Part shown: piece after piece, positions 11,051 to 23,327 of the stretch
Layout of the letters: each line of letters starts with the position of its first letter
How positions within the stretch are numbered: the stretch's first letter is position 1
Source of the DNA: Phragmites australis
Lineage: Eukaryota; Streptophyta; Magnoliopsida; Poales; Poaceae
Length of the DNA: 64,000 nt
Reading direction: 5' to 3'
NCBI RefSeq assembly: GCF_958298935.1
Contig: NC_084924.1
Span: forward strand, 33,887,819-33,951,818
Translations under genes and position numbers: made by a program
The notes under the pieces: generated by a model
The model's database searches: none
What the model was told of the DNA's origin: nothing
Seen by the model: the letters and a program-made list of their open reading frames with translations, nothing else

Positions 11051-12590
11051 GGTCATTAGTTGCACACGGGGGGTGAGGGCACGGGGCGGGGACATGCGGC
11101 AGGCGTAGAAGGACTTGGGCGAGGGGGCAAGGGCACATGGCGTGCTCAGGCAGGCGCGAGCGGAACACTAGGGCCAAGCAGGCGCAGTGGCACGTGCGCT
11201 GGGACTTGGGCTGGTGACCTGCTGTGGGCAAGTGGGCTGGGCGAGTTGTAGCCCCCTAACTGAACGAGCCAGCCCTCCACCACACCACAGACCCAACCAG
11301 CCCCCCACCATCAAACCAGAACCAGCCGAACCCCCCTCCAACAAAACCCCACGGTCCAATTTCCAACACAAAACGGACCGGTCCGCCACACACAAATAAG
11401 CATGACGTAAACACTATGTCGTGTTCATAAATGAATTTTCTTATACTTGTGAATAGTTTACTTCATCAATTTTTTGGCAAAAGTTCAAAATTTTTGGTGA
11501 TGAAAATTACCAGCAATCTTTATGAGTCATCAAGTTTGAAAAGTTCACTATTTTTTGCAATTGACATATTGGTTTTCCAAAGGTTCAATTGTCCTCAACT
11601 CATAAAGGTTGTTCCATTAGAACATAAAAACCATTATATATAATTCTAGAAACCATTTTTATACGAGAAACAAATTTTCTAGGTTCGTGCATGTACCAAT
11701 ATTTGTCTTTAATTTTGAAAACATTTTGAATGCATGAACCAATAATTCTCTTTTGCTAATTTAATTTTTGTAAATACAATGCATCATTTTTTACTAAAAG
11801 GAATCTTCTTATATTAGTAAGAAGTATTAGATTTTACAAGGAAAACCATATGTCAGCAATGTGACAACAGTTTTCAATTCAATTGTTATACAAGGAAAAC
11901 CACAAGTCATGGGTTTTTGCATTTTCATATTTGCATACACCATTATTGCAATTTGAATTTTCCAGATTTGTCGCGTGATTTTTGCCAAGATTTTGGTTAT
12001 ACGGGTGGGACCGAGGGCCTAGGGATGTCAAGCGGCGGTCTTCCTTCCTGATTAGTCACGAGTTGCTCCTGCTCCCTATTCTCAAACCCCACGCATGACC
12101 ACCTCGTCCATGCAATAGCGGCGGCTACAGCTTCTCACGGTCACTGTCTTCTCCCGCACTGCCCACCGTCGACATCAATCCTCCTCACATCCATTATGAT
12201 TCAACTCAGGCACGATGATGGAGATTTCGACAAGGAGCCTGTCATGGCTACAGTAGCAACACCGGTGACTGCATCAACTTGGTCATTGGCGGTCCGCATT
12301 TAGCTCCCAGTGAGTTATTCCAGCACCGCAAGGTAAGCCTCGAATGACCGATGCATTCCAGTGTTTCCACCCTCATCAATCTCGAATGCCCCCATTTGTA
12401 TTGTAGATGTAGTTGATCCTTTTTTTTAAAAAGACATTATAATCAAGCAGCCGGAGTCCTCTTTTTCTAGTGCTAAAGGTAAGCCATGATCAGGGGATTT
12501 AAATTGTAATAGTCTGATCCCATACTCGCAAAAACCATATGATTTTTGTCTCTACATTTTGTTTTGATCCGTCCTCTTGCTTTTTTTTGT
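11051..12590. other. Unassigned spacer and possible 5' leader of the Ulp1-like gene
   Basis: GC-rich to 11400, AT-rich to 12000, then a moderately GC-rich stretch (12020-12360) that could be promoter or leader for the Ulp1-like gene. A CTTCTCACGG-type mixed sequence and a GCAAG/GTAAGC donor-like site near 12330 were noted. No conserved protein was identified. Confidence 0.35.
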
Positions 12591-12599
12591 TCATGTGCA

Positions 12600-15500
12600 G
12601 GATGGATAATGTCCAAAGATCGGTGGATAGGGTGCCTAATAACCCTAGTCGATTGGTAATAAAAAAACAACCAAGAGCGCTATGAGATTGCACTCCCTCG
12701 TGCTGATCCAGTGGCACTCGCGGTGGCTATAGCGGCCGGTATTATTGTTCAAGATGTGCTCATGCCACCCTCAGCTGATGTGCCTCTCTGTTCATCAACA
12801 TCGACTCTGCTTCAGTTGGTTCGGATGATCCTGGAGCAGATGCCGATTCGGGTCAGGAGGTAGGGGATGCTGATAATCAGGCATTTATACATCCCAGCGA
12901 TGGAGGTCATGTCATTGATGCTGATCATGGCATGGTTCCTTCTCCAGTTCATGGCGAGGAGTCGTTGCCTAACCCTTTGCCAGCATCCACTGGTGGAGAT
13001 CCAATCGATGTGCAGGCCAACTTGACCGCTCCTGCTTCATCAACGGTTGTAGTTCCCAGTAAACCCATTCTCATGCATGCATTCTGCAATGCCAGGAAGA
13101 AGCCAGTCCAACAGAAAAGGAAGGCCGACATCGACGACACAGATGATGATGATTTCATGGATCCTGCTGCCACACGCCTTCAAAAGAAGACACACATTTC
13201 TCCACGCATCACCAAGGGAAAGAACTATAGGGCTGCCCGAGATGGTGTCGTACCTCCGAAGGCTCGCAGATGTTTTCCCAATACAAGAACATCCCCAAGC
13301 TTGAAGAAGCAGCGTACAACACCGTGCCTCTCTCCGGTAGCCCAGGTGCCACCATCCTCAAACCATGAAGAATCAAAGGTCCTTGTGCTTGTAAATACAT
13401 TTCTTCCCAATTGAAAATACTTTGTTATAGTTTACTGATCACTAGTTATATGAACTTGCAGCTTGATGCCCTTCTCTAAATTATTCTGCATGCATACATG
13501 TAAACTTTGTACTGCCTATTAGTAAATAGGTTGGCCTTTTTTGTGTTATAGGCCCCCCTCATCGAAGGATGGGCGTGAAATGGTCTCCTACACTCAATGT
13601 CAAGTGCAGCCCTGGTGATGTGGTGTTCACAATCTAGTTGCTCACAGATGGATAGCGTGCGGCCATTGATGCTCTGGGTTTTGGACCACTGCTAACAATA
13701 GTGACCGATGCATTGGAGCAGGGACCTACTTGCTTGGTTGCTGGACAAGATCAACCCAAGTGAGATGAAAATCCGCATTGACCCTTAGAAGGTCCTACCC
13801 TTCACCCCAGCATGGTCCTTGAAATTCCACATGGGAGTGACAACTTCACAATTTACTCCTGGAGTCAAGGTGTCGAGTTTAGAAACTAGGTGATCCTCAA
13901 GGGGTTCTCACAGTTGAGGATCCCATCCACATAACTAACTTGCAGCAAGAGATCCTGAAGGGACGAGTCGATGCACTAAGTGTCAGGTGTTTCTTCACGA
14001 TACTTTCCAACCGGCTCCTTTTCCCCACAAGTAGCTACCACATCGATTCAAGTGACATCAAAAAGTTGATGGAGCTTGAAGCATTTGGAGGAAAGGACTG
14101 AGCCCATGCTGTTTTCGATGATCTTCAGCTTGTTGTCCATAAATGGCATGACAGGAACAAGAGACAATCTTCTCAAACAATATACGGACACGCCTGCTTC
14201 TTAATAGTAAGTTCGACATTGTATCTCTTTGTGCATATAATTCCATGCTCTAAACTTGTAAAATTCCATTACATATATTTGTAAACACATTTGATATTAT
14301 TCTAAAATATTATATCTTTATGTGAAAAATTATGTGAGCCATGTTTGTAAATACATTTGGTTGTAGGTCTCACATATTGCATCATTAAATGTAAATTTCC
14401 ATGTTATCTGTTTCCAAAAACAATTGCATTAGGACTCATGTCTTTCATCTATATAATTGTAAAATTCCACCTTTGTGTGTAAAAACAGTTTGCAGCACCT
14501 CTATAGTCTTTTACATTTATTTGTAAAATCTCATTTTCTCTAGTTGTAAACACATTTGGTGGCCATATGTGCTTTATCTGGATAATCTACACCATGATGC
14601 CTCCCCAGCTGATTGGATCAGCACTCCCCACATCTGTTTTTACAATAAGTAGCTGATTGAAAAAGCTAACTAATGCAGACAGGATTAGGGAGCAAGGATG
14701 GAATTGAGTCTTACAGTTTCATACCGATGAGCACTAATGTTTTCTTTTTTGACCTTTGTATAGTGTGAAATTCTTCTAGTTCATAATATATGGTTTATGT
14801 TCATTAATTCTTTGCAGTTCAAGAGTTAGGGAAGCTTGTGTTATGATGTAGCCGGCGTTGTGCCAGATTGGGGTGAGCGACCACATGATGATCAGGCAAC
14901 AATGCATGTGTATGACATCCCTCACATGCATGATTTGTTATTGCGGCCTATTAGACTCCTCAATGGCCACCCAATGCGACTGCTGAGGGATTTGTGTTAC
15001 CAATTTGATGCCACTCTCTCGGTGAACACTAGGGCTATTGAGGCAACACAAGGCAAAATTATTAGGGCTCAGTTGCATCTCGCTAACCAGCGTCATCCCA
15101 TTATAAAGGAGCTTATTGCTGCACAAAGATCATCTGATCCGAACAATGTAGGCAACTGTTCCAAGCGTCATGATAAAGGCGCTAACAACAAGTAAGAACA
15201 AGACAGCTAGGGTGATGCATTTTGAAACAATGGTACGATGACCATCCAATTCCATGATTTCCAACTGAACAAATCCCGCCTATTTCTTGACACGTGTTTT
15301 ATTAACTATCCTTCTCATTAAGAGGGCCAAAGCATAGTTGATGCGCCATCTAATATTGCAAATGAACAACAACCACAGTCTGCTGGTGGACATAGGTCAT
15401 TGCAGTCAGAGCCGACAAGCATGAAAAAAATCAACACACAACAAATCCCTCAGATCATGGAACTTGTTAGTATAATCATTGGCTCGCTGATAACACAAAC

Positions 15501-17694
15501 ACCTATTGTTATGATCATAAAAACTATTTGCCTAATATTGGTAGTTCATTTTCTTTCAGCGCCTTGTGTGTTTTCCCCCCACGGAGCAACCGATCCCATT
15601 GATGATGACACTCGTGTTGTGCACAACAGCGAGTCCGAACGTCAAGCATCTCGTTTCATTCAATCATTGCGCATCTCTGGACAAGGTGAATATGGTTAGT
15701 TTCTCATCAATGTTTTGCTGCTTTACTATTCCATACATATGAGTGTGTTTGCATCAATGGTTAACATGTACAATATTTTCTTTTGTCCCAAAGAGTACAA
15801 ACCACTTCCAACACAGCTACCATCTGCAAGTGATTTATCTGAATCACAAATCGAAAACTACAATGATCCTTTTTCCCGTGAGCTACAAGCATGGAGTTCC
15901 ATTGTGAAATCATGTAATACCATTTGTTGCAAGACTCACACATCAATTTTACATTTCCCATCCATCCAAATGAATTATTATTCTTTATTCCTCACATTGC
16001 TATGCAGCTCATGTACAAGAGAATCCTATATTCTCCAACAATTCACAGGGCTCCCAAGACATGGAGCGATCGAACATCTCATATAAGATGATGAAGTTAT
16101 TGGGGGCATGAGGATGTCTACAGTATAGGAGGAACCAGCAACGGAAGCAGAAGAACAAGACCTCAAAGTGAGTGTTTTTTGGGACCATAAAAATCCTATT
16201 TCCTAATCTGTAAATTCTACTTGTTGTGAATGTAACATCATTTATACATCTTCGTTGCTATCCTCTTTTGTTGCGCAGACCCCCACTCATGTTATTCCTC
16301 CTGCAACATCGGTATCGTCCGATGAGGAGTTGATTTTAAGCCCCTGGATGCTGCCCTATTGGAACCCCGTGAGGAGGTTGTGCCTGAAGAGAACAATGTT
16401 GCATATAAAAAAAAGAAGTTGCCGTGAATGCGAAGCGTAAGCAGAGTGAGCCCCAAAGAAGGCCACCTGGCAAAAGGATGATAAGAAAACCTACTAGGTT
16501 CTACTCACCATTTAAGCTTGGTACTTGGTCTCGCACTCCACCCAATATTGAAAAAGCCATTACCATGAGTGCATTTCTTTGCTCCGAAGAATCAGACTTG
16601 AAACAATAAGCATTTCTTTGCACATTTTCATCGCCTCTCCAAGCAATATATCTTATAATAATGATCGCAATGCCACAAAAAATTGAAGCAAAATGGTGAT
16701 GAAGTTTGGGGTCATGCCACTGACATGGGATTTGATTGGAACATCATTTGGCGACAACACCTACATGGAAAACTGGTTCATACAAGGTTTTGTCAAATGC
16801 ATTGCATATGATGACAAATTTAAGAGACCAGAATGCTATGGTTACATAATTTTCCTTGATCCTGATATTTTGGTAAGTTAGTTCACCATAAGTAGTATCG
16901 AACACAATTGTAGAATCTATAAGTACTTCACTCCAATTATGTTGTTATTTACTATTTGTTGCCAGTAGGCATACCTTAATGTGCAATGGACCAAGAGGGA
17001 CAGGTGTGTCCAAAGTATAACCAGGCTAATGTAGTAGTAGCACTGAAGTGTTGTCTCCCACCTACAGATGTGGGGAAGTCAAAGATGGTATGTCTTCTGG
17101 TCATTGTCTTTTTGCATAAATAATTGTAAACTATGGAATTCATAATCATAAATATTCTATGCAGATTTTTCTATCTATTATAAACCGTGATCATTGGTTG
17201 GTGTATTGCGTCAACCTTGGTTAGGAACGAATTGACGTCCTCGACTCCATGCATTCTTATGAAAAAGCCAAGGACGGGACCACCTTCGATATGCATCACA
17301 TGCCCATGGGGAAGACAATCGTGTCACATCTGTGTGACGTGTTGAAGAAGGCTGCACCATGCAAATTTCCTAGCTTCAAAAACTGGAGGCATGTGAGTGT
17401 CAAGGTCCCAGTACAGAATAGTACTAATGAATGTGCTTTCTTTGCTATGAAGTTTCTCGAGTTCTGTGATGGCCATGGACTCGAAGGTTCAGTCAAGACA
17501 ACTATAGATCTGGTATGCGATCTTTCATTACTTCTTTTTCTTGTTAGCAAGCAATCATTATTTCTGTTAGTAAATATTTTTCAGCGCAGGACCATTCAAT
17601 GGAGATGAGGGCTGAGCTGCTACACTACATAACATTCCACCAAGAAAACAAGGTCAAAAAGCTATCCGATGAGCTTGCTCCATTCCGTGCTTAA
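12600..17694 (+). pseudogene. Ulp1-like (C48) cysteine protease gene of a transposon
   Basis: A multi-exon gene whose last exons encode a Ulp1/SENP-type peptidase, a family that processes SUMO and is often carried by MULE and CACTA elements. Recognisable coding blocks: 12932-13380 (acidic and basic, DIDDTDDDDFMDPAATRL); 13880-14206 (QQEILKGRVDALSVRCFFT, TE-protein region); 14836-15195 (CYDVAGVVPDWGERPHDDQA); the protease at 17165-17512 and 17589-17694. Catalytic His (RDHWLVYCVNL, codon 17192-17194), Asp (IDVLDSM), Gln (VPVQNSTNEC) and Cys (codon 17432-17434) are all present. A TAG at 17222-17224 and stops in 13600-13870 break the frame. It converges on the FAR1-type transposase at 20003-23327, so both may belong to one MULE, as in KAONASHI-type elements. 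Confidence 0.7.
17165..17694 (+). pseudogene. C48 peptidase catalytic domain exons
   Basis: Two exons with plausible splice sites: acceptor TATGCAG before 17165, donor after 17512 (CTG/GTATGC) and acceptor GCGCAG before 17589. The His-Asp-Gln-Cys set typical of Ulp1 peptidases is complete and correctly spaced. The only defect seen is one nonsense codon between the His and Asp motifs. The reading ends ELAPFRA-stop at 17694. Confidence 0.72.
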
Positions 17695-18014
17695 GGAGGC
17701 CCCAACAATAAAGTAGTTATGTTTAGAAACATTGTCTTTTGTCATGCAGACTAGGTATCTGGTGTGCTTCACATTTTTGTTCAATGTAATGCAATCTTTT
17801 GCTCCTTTTAGTTTGATGTAATGCACTCTTTTGCTTGTACCTTCTCATCACCCACCTCGTGGTATTGTTGAACCATCTATACTAATGTTTAGCACTATAT
17901 GTTATTCCAGTGATTCATAATTAGTAATATATGTAGTCTATGTCTATAAACACCTTATTCTTTGTTCATAAAAATATGTCACATGTGTTTCATACTTAAC
18001 ACATCATAGGTATT

Positions 18015-19351
18015 TGTCAGAGGGTGAACTTCTCAAGCAGGGATCCGGAGGGACCCCCTTTGAGATTCAGTCGGGGGATGATTCTGAACCCGCTTCGTAG
18101 GTGAAATAAATGGGAGTAAATGAGATGCAGGTGGAGTGGAATGATCGGATGCAGGAAGGAGTAAATGCTCAGGGGATTTTTAGACAGGTTTGGGCTGCAC
18201 TGAGCGTAACACCCTACTCCTGTGTGTATGCTATAAATGCTCTGAGGATGTCTTTCTGAGGATCTGCTGTATTACAAGAATATTTGTCTAAGTCTAGAAT
18301 AATATCTCCGAGGAGCCCGCCCCGTTTATATACCCGTCGGGGCGGTAGCATGCCCCGAAAGGATGACGCGAGTTCCGAGGCGTCATAAATGGAAAGCAAC
18401 CATCATGGGCTGCTGCGCGAGGTGACGGGGAGGGTTGAAAACGTGCCCCCGTCCGGTCTTGTTCGTCATCATTCGGCTTTTCGACGAGTGCCCTAGGGAG
18501 GGCCCACCGGACAGCCACCGAGCAGCCCGGCGTGCCCGCCTGGTTAGAGCAGGCCTGACACAGCAGGGCGGCAGGTGGTGTGCCTCAAGCTCTGCGACGT
18601 TATCCCGAGGCGCGCCGGATGACGCGCGATGGGACCTGTGCATTAAATGTCCCCACGCCTCCCTACCAGGCAGTGGCAGGGACTGACAACAAGTGTGGGG
18701 GGGAGTCATTGGAAGTGACAGGCCACGCGCCCTTTTAAATACAGCATCGGGCCTCTCACCAGTTGACACCTCACCGATGAGCCTCTGTGGGGACCATCGG
18801 CGAAGGACTTCTCGGGCCCTCGGGGAACTGTGAGTGCTTGGGGGCTACTGTTTGCAGCCCCGAGCACTCTCTCCCGGATATGTCCTCTCTTGGTCCTCGG
18901 GGAACCGAGTGCTCGGGGGGCCACTGTTCACGGCCCCGAGCACTCTCTCCCGGAACTGACTGTTCAGGTCCTCGGGGAACCGAGTGCTCGAAGGCCACTG
19001 TCTACGGCCCCGAGCACTCCCTCCCGGAACTGACTTCCCTTGGGTCCTCGGGGGACTCGGGTGCTCGGGGGCCACTATTCGCGGCCCCGAGCACTCTCTC
19101 CCGGAACTGACTTCTTTCGTCATCGGGGAACTCGGGTACTCGGGAACCACTGTTCATAGCCCCGAGCACCCTCTCCCAGAACTTGGTCTTCTCGAGTTAT
19201 CGGGGAACTCGTGCGCTCGGAGACCACTGTTCATGGCCCTGAGCACCCTCTCATGGACCTCGGGGAGATAACCCCCGAGGGAGGGCGCAACGTGGTACTC
19301 TGCTGTTCTGGTCTCGGGACTCGGGGACCTCCGGTTCCCATGTCACCGACA
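18015..19351. mobile_element. Solo LTR, 1.34 kb
   Basis: Begins TGTCAGAGGG and ends CACCGACA. GTATT precedes the element (18010-18014) and recurs after it with one extra A (19353-19357), consistent with a target duplication. The uninterrupted second copy of the host repeat shows the empty-site sequence. The features are typical of a gypsy LTR (TGTC...GACA, GC-rich U3, CCCTACTCCTG block near 18210), but no coding sequence is attached. It contains a 75-bp repeat array. Confidence 0.8.
18790..19270. repeat. 75-bp tandem repeat array inside solo LTR
   Basis: Six units, with the GCCCCGAGCAC core recurring at about 18857, 18933, 19007, 19083, 19159 and 19234, that is every 74-76 bp. Each unit holds CTCGGGGAAC and ACTGTTC. 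Open frames here (18787-19110, 18984-19271) are by-products of the repeat. Confidence 0.88.
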
Positions 19352-20002
19352 AGTATTAACTTCATTATGTCTCACAAAGTGCTGTGTATAATAACTAATA
19401 CCTTTCAGTATAAAGAAGTCACTACCTTATCATAAAAAACAAAATAACTAATATCTCGTTAATAGTTCATGTATCTTGCTAAGCCACTGATTTATAATTA
19501 GAAATATTAGTAGTCTATGTCTATAAAAACCCCATTCTTTGTTCATAAAAATATGTCATATGTGTGTCTTACTTAACACATCCTAGGTATTACAAACTTC
19601 ATTATGTCTCACAACTCGCTGTGTATAATAACTAATATCACTCGGTATAAAGAAGTCACTACTTGAAAATAAAAAATATTTAGATATCTAGTTAATAGTT
19701 CATACATCATGCTACAATGCATGTTCCTAATTGTACACCTATTGTATTGTAGTTGATCTTCACATATAATTGCCTACTTCAAACATTAATACATCCGTAG
19801 TTAAGCAGTAAAAGCTATATAAATTTGCAATCACATACAATTAGTACAAATTTAATTATTTGGGCAACATTGTCTTCCAAATACACATCCAATAATCGAC
19901 CATGAAGCTAGTTCATAAAAATCATCACACCATACTAAACCATACTGTATTATTCATGATCACAAGTAGTAATGGTACCATACTGCAAATATTTTCAATG
20001 CA

Positions 20003-23000
20003 TCAATATTCGTCATCATCTGTGTAGTTGCCTGCTTCTAGCCCATCTTCTGACTCAATATTAACGTCTTCGAATTCGTTCTCAAATTCAACATAGGTCT
20101 TCTACGGCATCAGCATCCGTCTTGTTTTAGGCCGTGGCTTTTGTATTCCATGCTCGGTGATACTATGTGATACATTTTTCCTATTCTTTGCACCCGATGG
20201 CCACCCAACTTATACCCGCTCCACCAATGCTAGATGGCTATCAGCAAATACAATACTTGTGTAAATATAAACGACATACCTATAAAAACGCATGGCCAAC
20301 ATGCTCAAAATTCTCACCCTTGATGTTACGATGGTGGTCTGACCAACAGGCTTCTTGACATGATCCTGTCCTCCCGTTCCTCTGTTATCAGATACCTACT
20401 CCCGGTGAGTTTGTAAATATTCATTCATTTAAGTATAAACACTATGTGTCTAAACCACAACTACTTACCCTAGTCGCAATGTTAGGACCAACTTGGGCTT
20501 TTATCACATCTCTTTCATTAGCTCCTATTTCACCGACCTCGGGTGCAACACCTATCATCTCATTTCCCTGCCACATATTCGTGACGATTCAATGTTTAAA
20601 CTCAACTAGCCATTAATATAATGTTATTCACAAGTTTATTCTCAACACTTACCATTGCATCCCCAACACCATGATTTTTGTCATCAAAACATACATTTAC
20701 ATCCATATCACCTTGCCCGCAACACACCCCCGGTCCCCTTCGTTGCAACCATAAATTGTATGGTCCATACCAGCAAACAACTTATTATTATGCACTAACA
20801 AATTACCATCATGTCCGTTTCGTCTGGTACTGTTTGGTTGGTAGGCCTGATGATTGTCTGGCATTTGGACCAATGTCCAGGGGGATTCCTTCTATTTGTG
20901 CAACAAGATCGGTCGAAACATCTAGTGCTCTTTCATAGGCAAGGTTCAACATGCTCCCCGACCGGACTGTAGCCATAGCCTCAGTCAGTAGCATTTTTTG
21001 CCTATAGCTTTGTTTGTTGCCATCATCGCCAACAAGAAATTGGTCCCATCGATAAATGGCAATTCTTTTCTTGCAAACCTTGTGTACCGTGTTACCACAT
21101 AACCCTTTGGAATTTCCTCAACATTAAGCTGAATGAAGGCGTGCAATAGGTGCACGCAAAATAGTCTTGATCACAACATTACACAAAGTTACTCAAAAAT
21201 TGATATTTTCACAACTGTAAACAATTGATCTATCATTATATTTTAATTAACCTTTGTGCTCCCACTCCTTGCACTCGCATTTGTAGTTTCCTACATCTTT
21301 GTTTGTGTACACTCTAAACCTGTGTTGCCGCCATGATATGTTCCTAGAACGGTTTGTGTGCAACACAAGATACCTATGTTGTCCCCTTCTGGATCATCGT
21401 CAACGTGATAAGCTGTGCATTCAGTCATTGACTTTTAAAACTCGTTGAACACAGCCCTAGTGTAAATTCTCGACATTTGCACCTCAAACTGCCATTTGCC
21501 TTTTGGCTTGATCTTGCTCTGCAATATCAACGTTACAAATAATATAACACTCCATAATATTTTTAAACTATAATTGTAAAAAAGTTATGTCATATATGAG
21601 CAAATATCGTTCCGCCGTATGTCTTTGCAGACTCCTTCACCTTTCTGGTATGGAGGAACTGAAGTGTTTGCTTTGCAAAACACTGCAGAGGAGTTTGTGA
21701 GTTCACAAATCCATTCTTCATCAAAAAATTCATTCTCTCGCTCCGTTGAGTTGATGTCATCCTGACATGCATGGTAGTCCTTCTTGAAATATACCGGGAT
21801 ATATCTTCTACACATCTCGTACAAACTAGTTAGACTAGCTAGTGTTGGATCCTTATGTAGTCCAAACTCTGTTAGTAGTTCTTCCTAAGCCGTCACAAAC
21901 TCTGTTGGTGTTAAGGGGTGGTTCAACACAGAGTGAAACTTAGTCTTGAAGTCTTTTTCTGCATACAACGCATACAACTCATTCAACAAGGGCACAAACT
22001 TGTTGATGACATGCCACCTGCAGATCCTATGTATTACTCCAGGGAACTCCAACACAACCGCCATTGCATTATCTTGGTCTGACACAGGTGTCAAACATTC
22101 AAACAAGAAGCGCTCATGTTAATTTTCATTCCTCGCTCTAATTATAACATTATGTTAATTTTCAAACAAGAAGCTGAATGCCCCAGTAGAACTGTGGGTT
22201 CTGCGCGTGGCATTCGTTGAAGAACTTTATTAGCTTGTTGATGTCATTCGCTTGGTCTGAACGGACATTCACAGCTTTCCTGTTGTAAATATCCACTGTC
22301 ATCATGAAATAAACTATCACAAATACTAGCAAATTCATAGTCATGCAAACTGTAAAAACTCACCGATTCTCTAGGTCACGTGTTGTCAACGGTATGTTCT
22401 CCCCTCCGTGCACATTACTCAACACGTTCTTCAGGTTCTGCTGTTTCACGTCGCATTCTTGCAATTCATCGACAAACCCCAAAAGTATAGGATTTTTCAA
22501 CTTGTGCGACCTATGCTGCTTCACGACTGTCGGAGATGGATTCAACTCGTGGTTATGTAACTGGTGTGCCTGCTCTATCATGGCTGATTCAACCTCCTTG
22601 TCAGAACCATAATTCCTCTTAAGCTTCAGTTTTGCCTTGCACCCAGTCTTCTTTGATGTCTTGTTCCTGACACGCAGTGAATCCTTTTTGTAGAATTCAC
22701 CTTTTCCTTTATTGCTGCACCTAATGACTCTTGAATGTGTTTTCTGATTGCCTCAATTCAACCCAAATCCAGCTTTCTCAGCGTACCAAGCGTAGAACAT
22801 AAACGCATCACTTTCTGTCTTGAAAAACATGCCCCGCACATGCACTATAGCAGGGTTGATGCCCTCTTTCTACGTTCCAAACGAAAAGATAGGGAGTCAC
22901 GAAGCCGAAGCGAGAATGTCGGCTTGAGAGATATTGTAAGGACCCAAAATCTTGAAGGTATAATTTTGGATCAGCCGGTAGTGAAGTTGTAAATATATAG

Positions 23001-23327
23001 TGAGATCAATATCTATTACAAATCACGTGTAATAAACATCCTTACATGTATGTACATGCGGTCGCCGTCGGGAGTCGCCATCTCGAATGCAGTAGCAGTT
23101 GCCCAAGGTGTTTGTGTGGCCTCGGACCGAGTTGATAATTCCTTGTCATTTGGGAGATGCCCCGCCGGGGTTGATGGATCAACAAAGCCGGCGTGCGTCA
23201 AGGAAAATGGTTGTGCGGTTGGTGACGGCGAGGTCGGCGGTGCTGAAGATGGAACATCCATGGTTTCATGCAGCGGCATTGTTGCAGGGGGAGGTGTCGC
23301 TGGGATCGGGCCAGGCATCGAAGGCAT
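20003..23327 (-). pseudogene. FAR1/FHY3-type MULE transposase, DDE core deleted
   Basis: Minus-strand remains of a transposase of the type from which the FAR1/FHY3 transcription factors arose. In order: Pro/Ser/Thr-rich N-terminus (23327-23016); FAR1 DNA-binding domain (about 22850-22360, FKTESDAFMFYAWYAEKAGF, then HQLHNHELNPSPTVVKQHRS); FKRK-like block (22290-22165, FFNECHAQNPQFYWGIQL); second half of the MULE domain (22106-21590, PVSDQDNAMAVVLEFPGVIH, CRWHVINKF); SWIM-type region (21500-21100, ending VEEIPKGYVVTRYTRFARKE); acidic tail ending at TGA 20003. About 80 residues that should carry the first catalytic Asp are missing between 22161 and 22111. There are several stops. It faces the Ulp1-like gene tail to tail. 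Confidence 0.78.

Larger units (their letters stand above)
17895..19735. repeat. About 250-bp tandem duplication, first copy split by an LTR
   Basis: The sequence TTCATAATTAG...CACATCATAGGTATT (17921-18014) plus TTCATTATGTCTCAC...GTTAATAGTTCAT (19361-19470) recurs as one block at 19490-19700. The first copy is divided by the solo LTR at 18015-19351. It lies between the convergent 3' ends of the Ulp1-like and FAR1-like genes. Outer limits are approximate. Confidence 0.78.

Noticed and set aside
18787..19271. Overlapping open frames with repeated EHSLPELT-like peptides
   Set aside because: Produced by the 75-bp tandem repeat in a solo LTR; open on both strands, no start context or domain.
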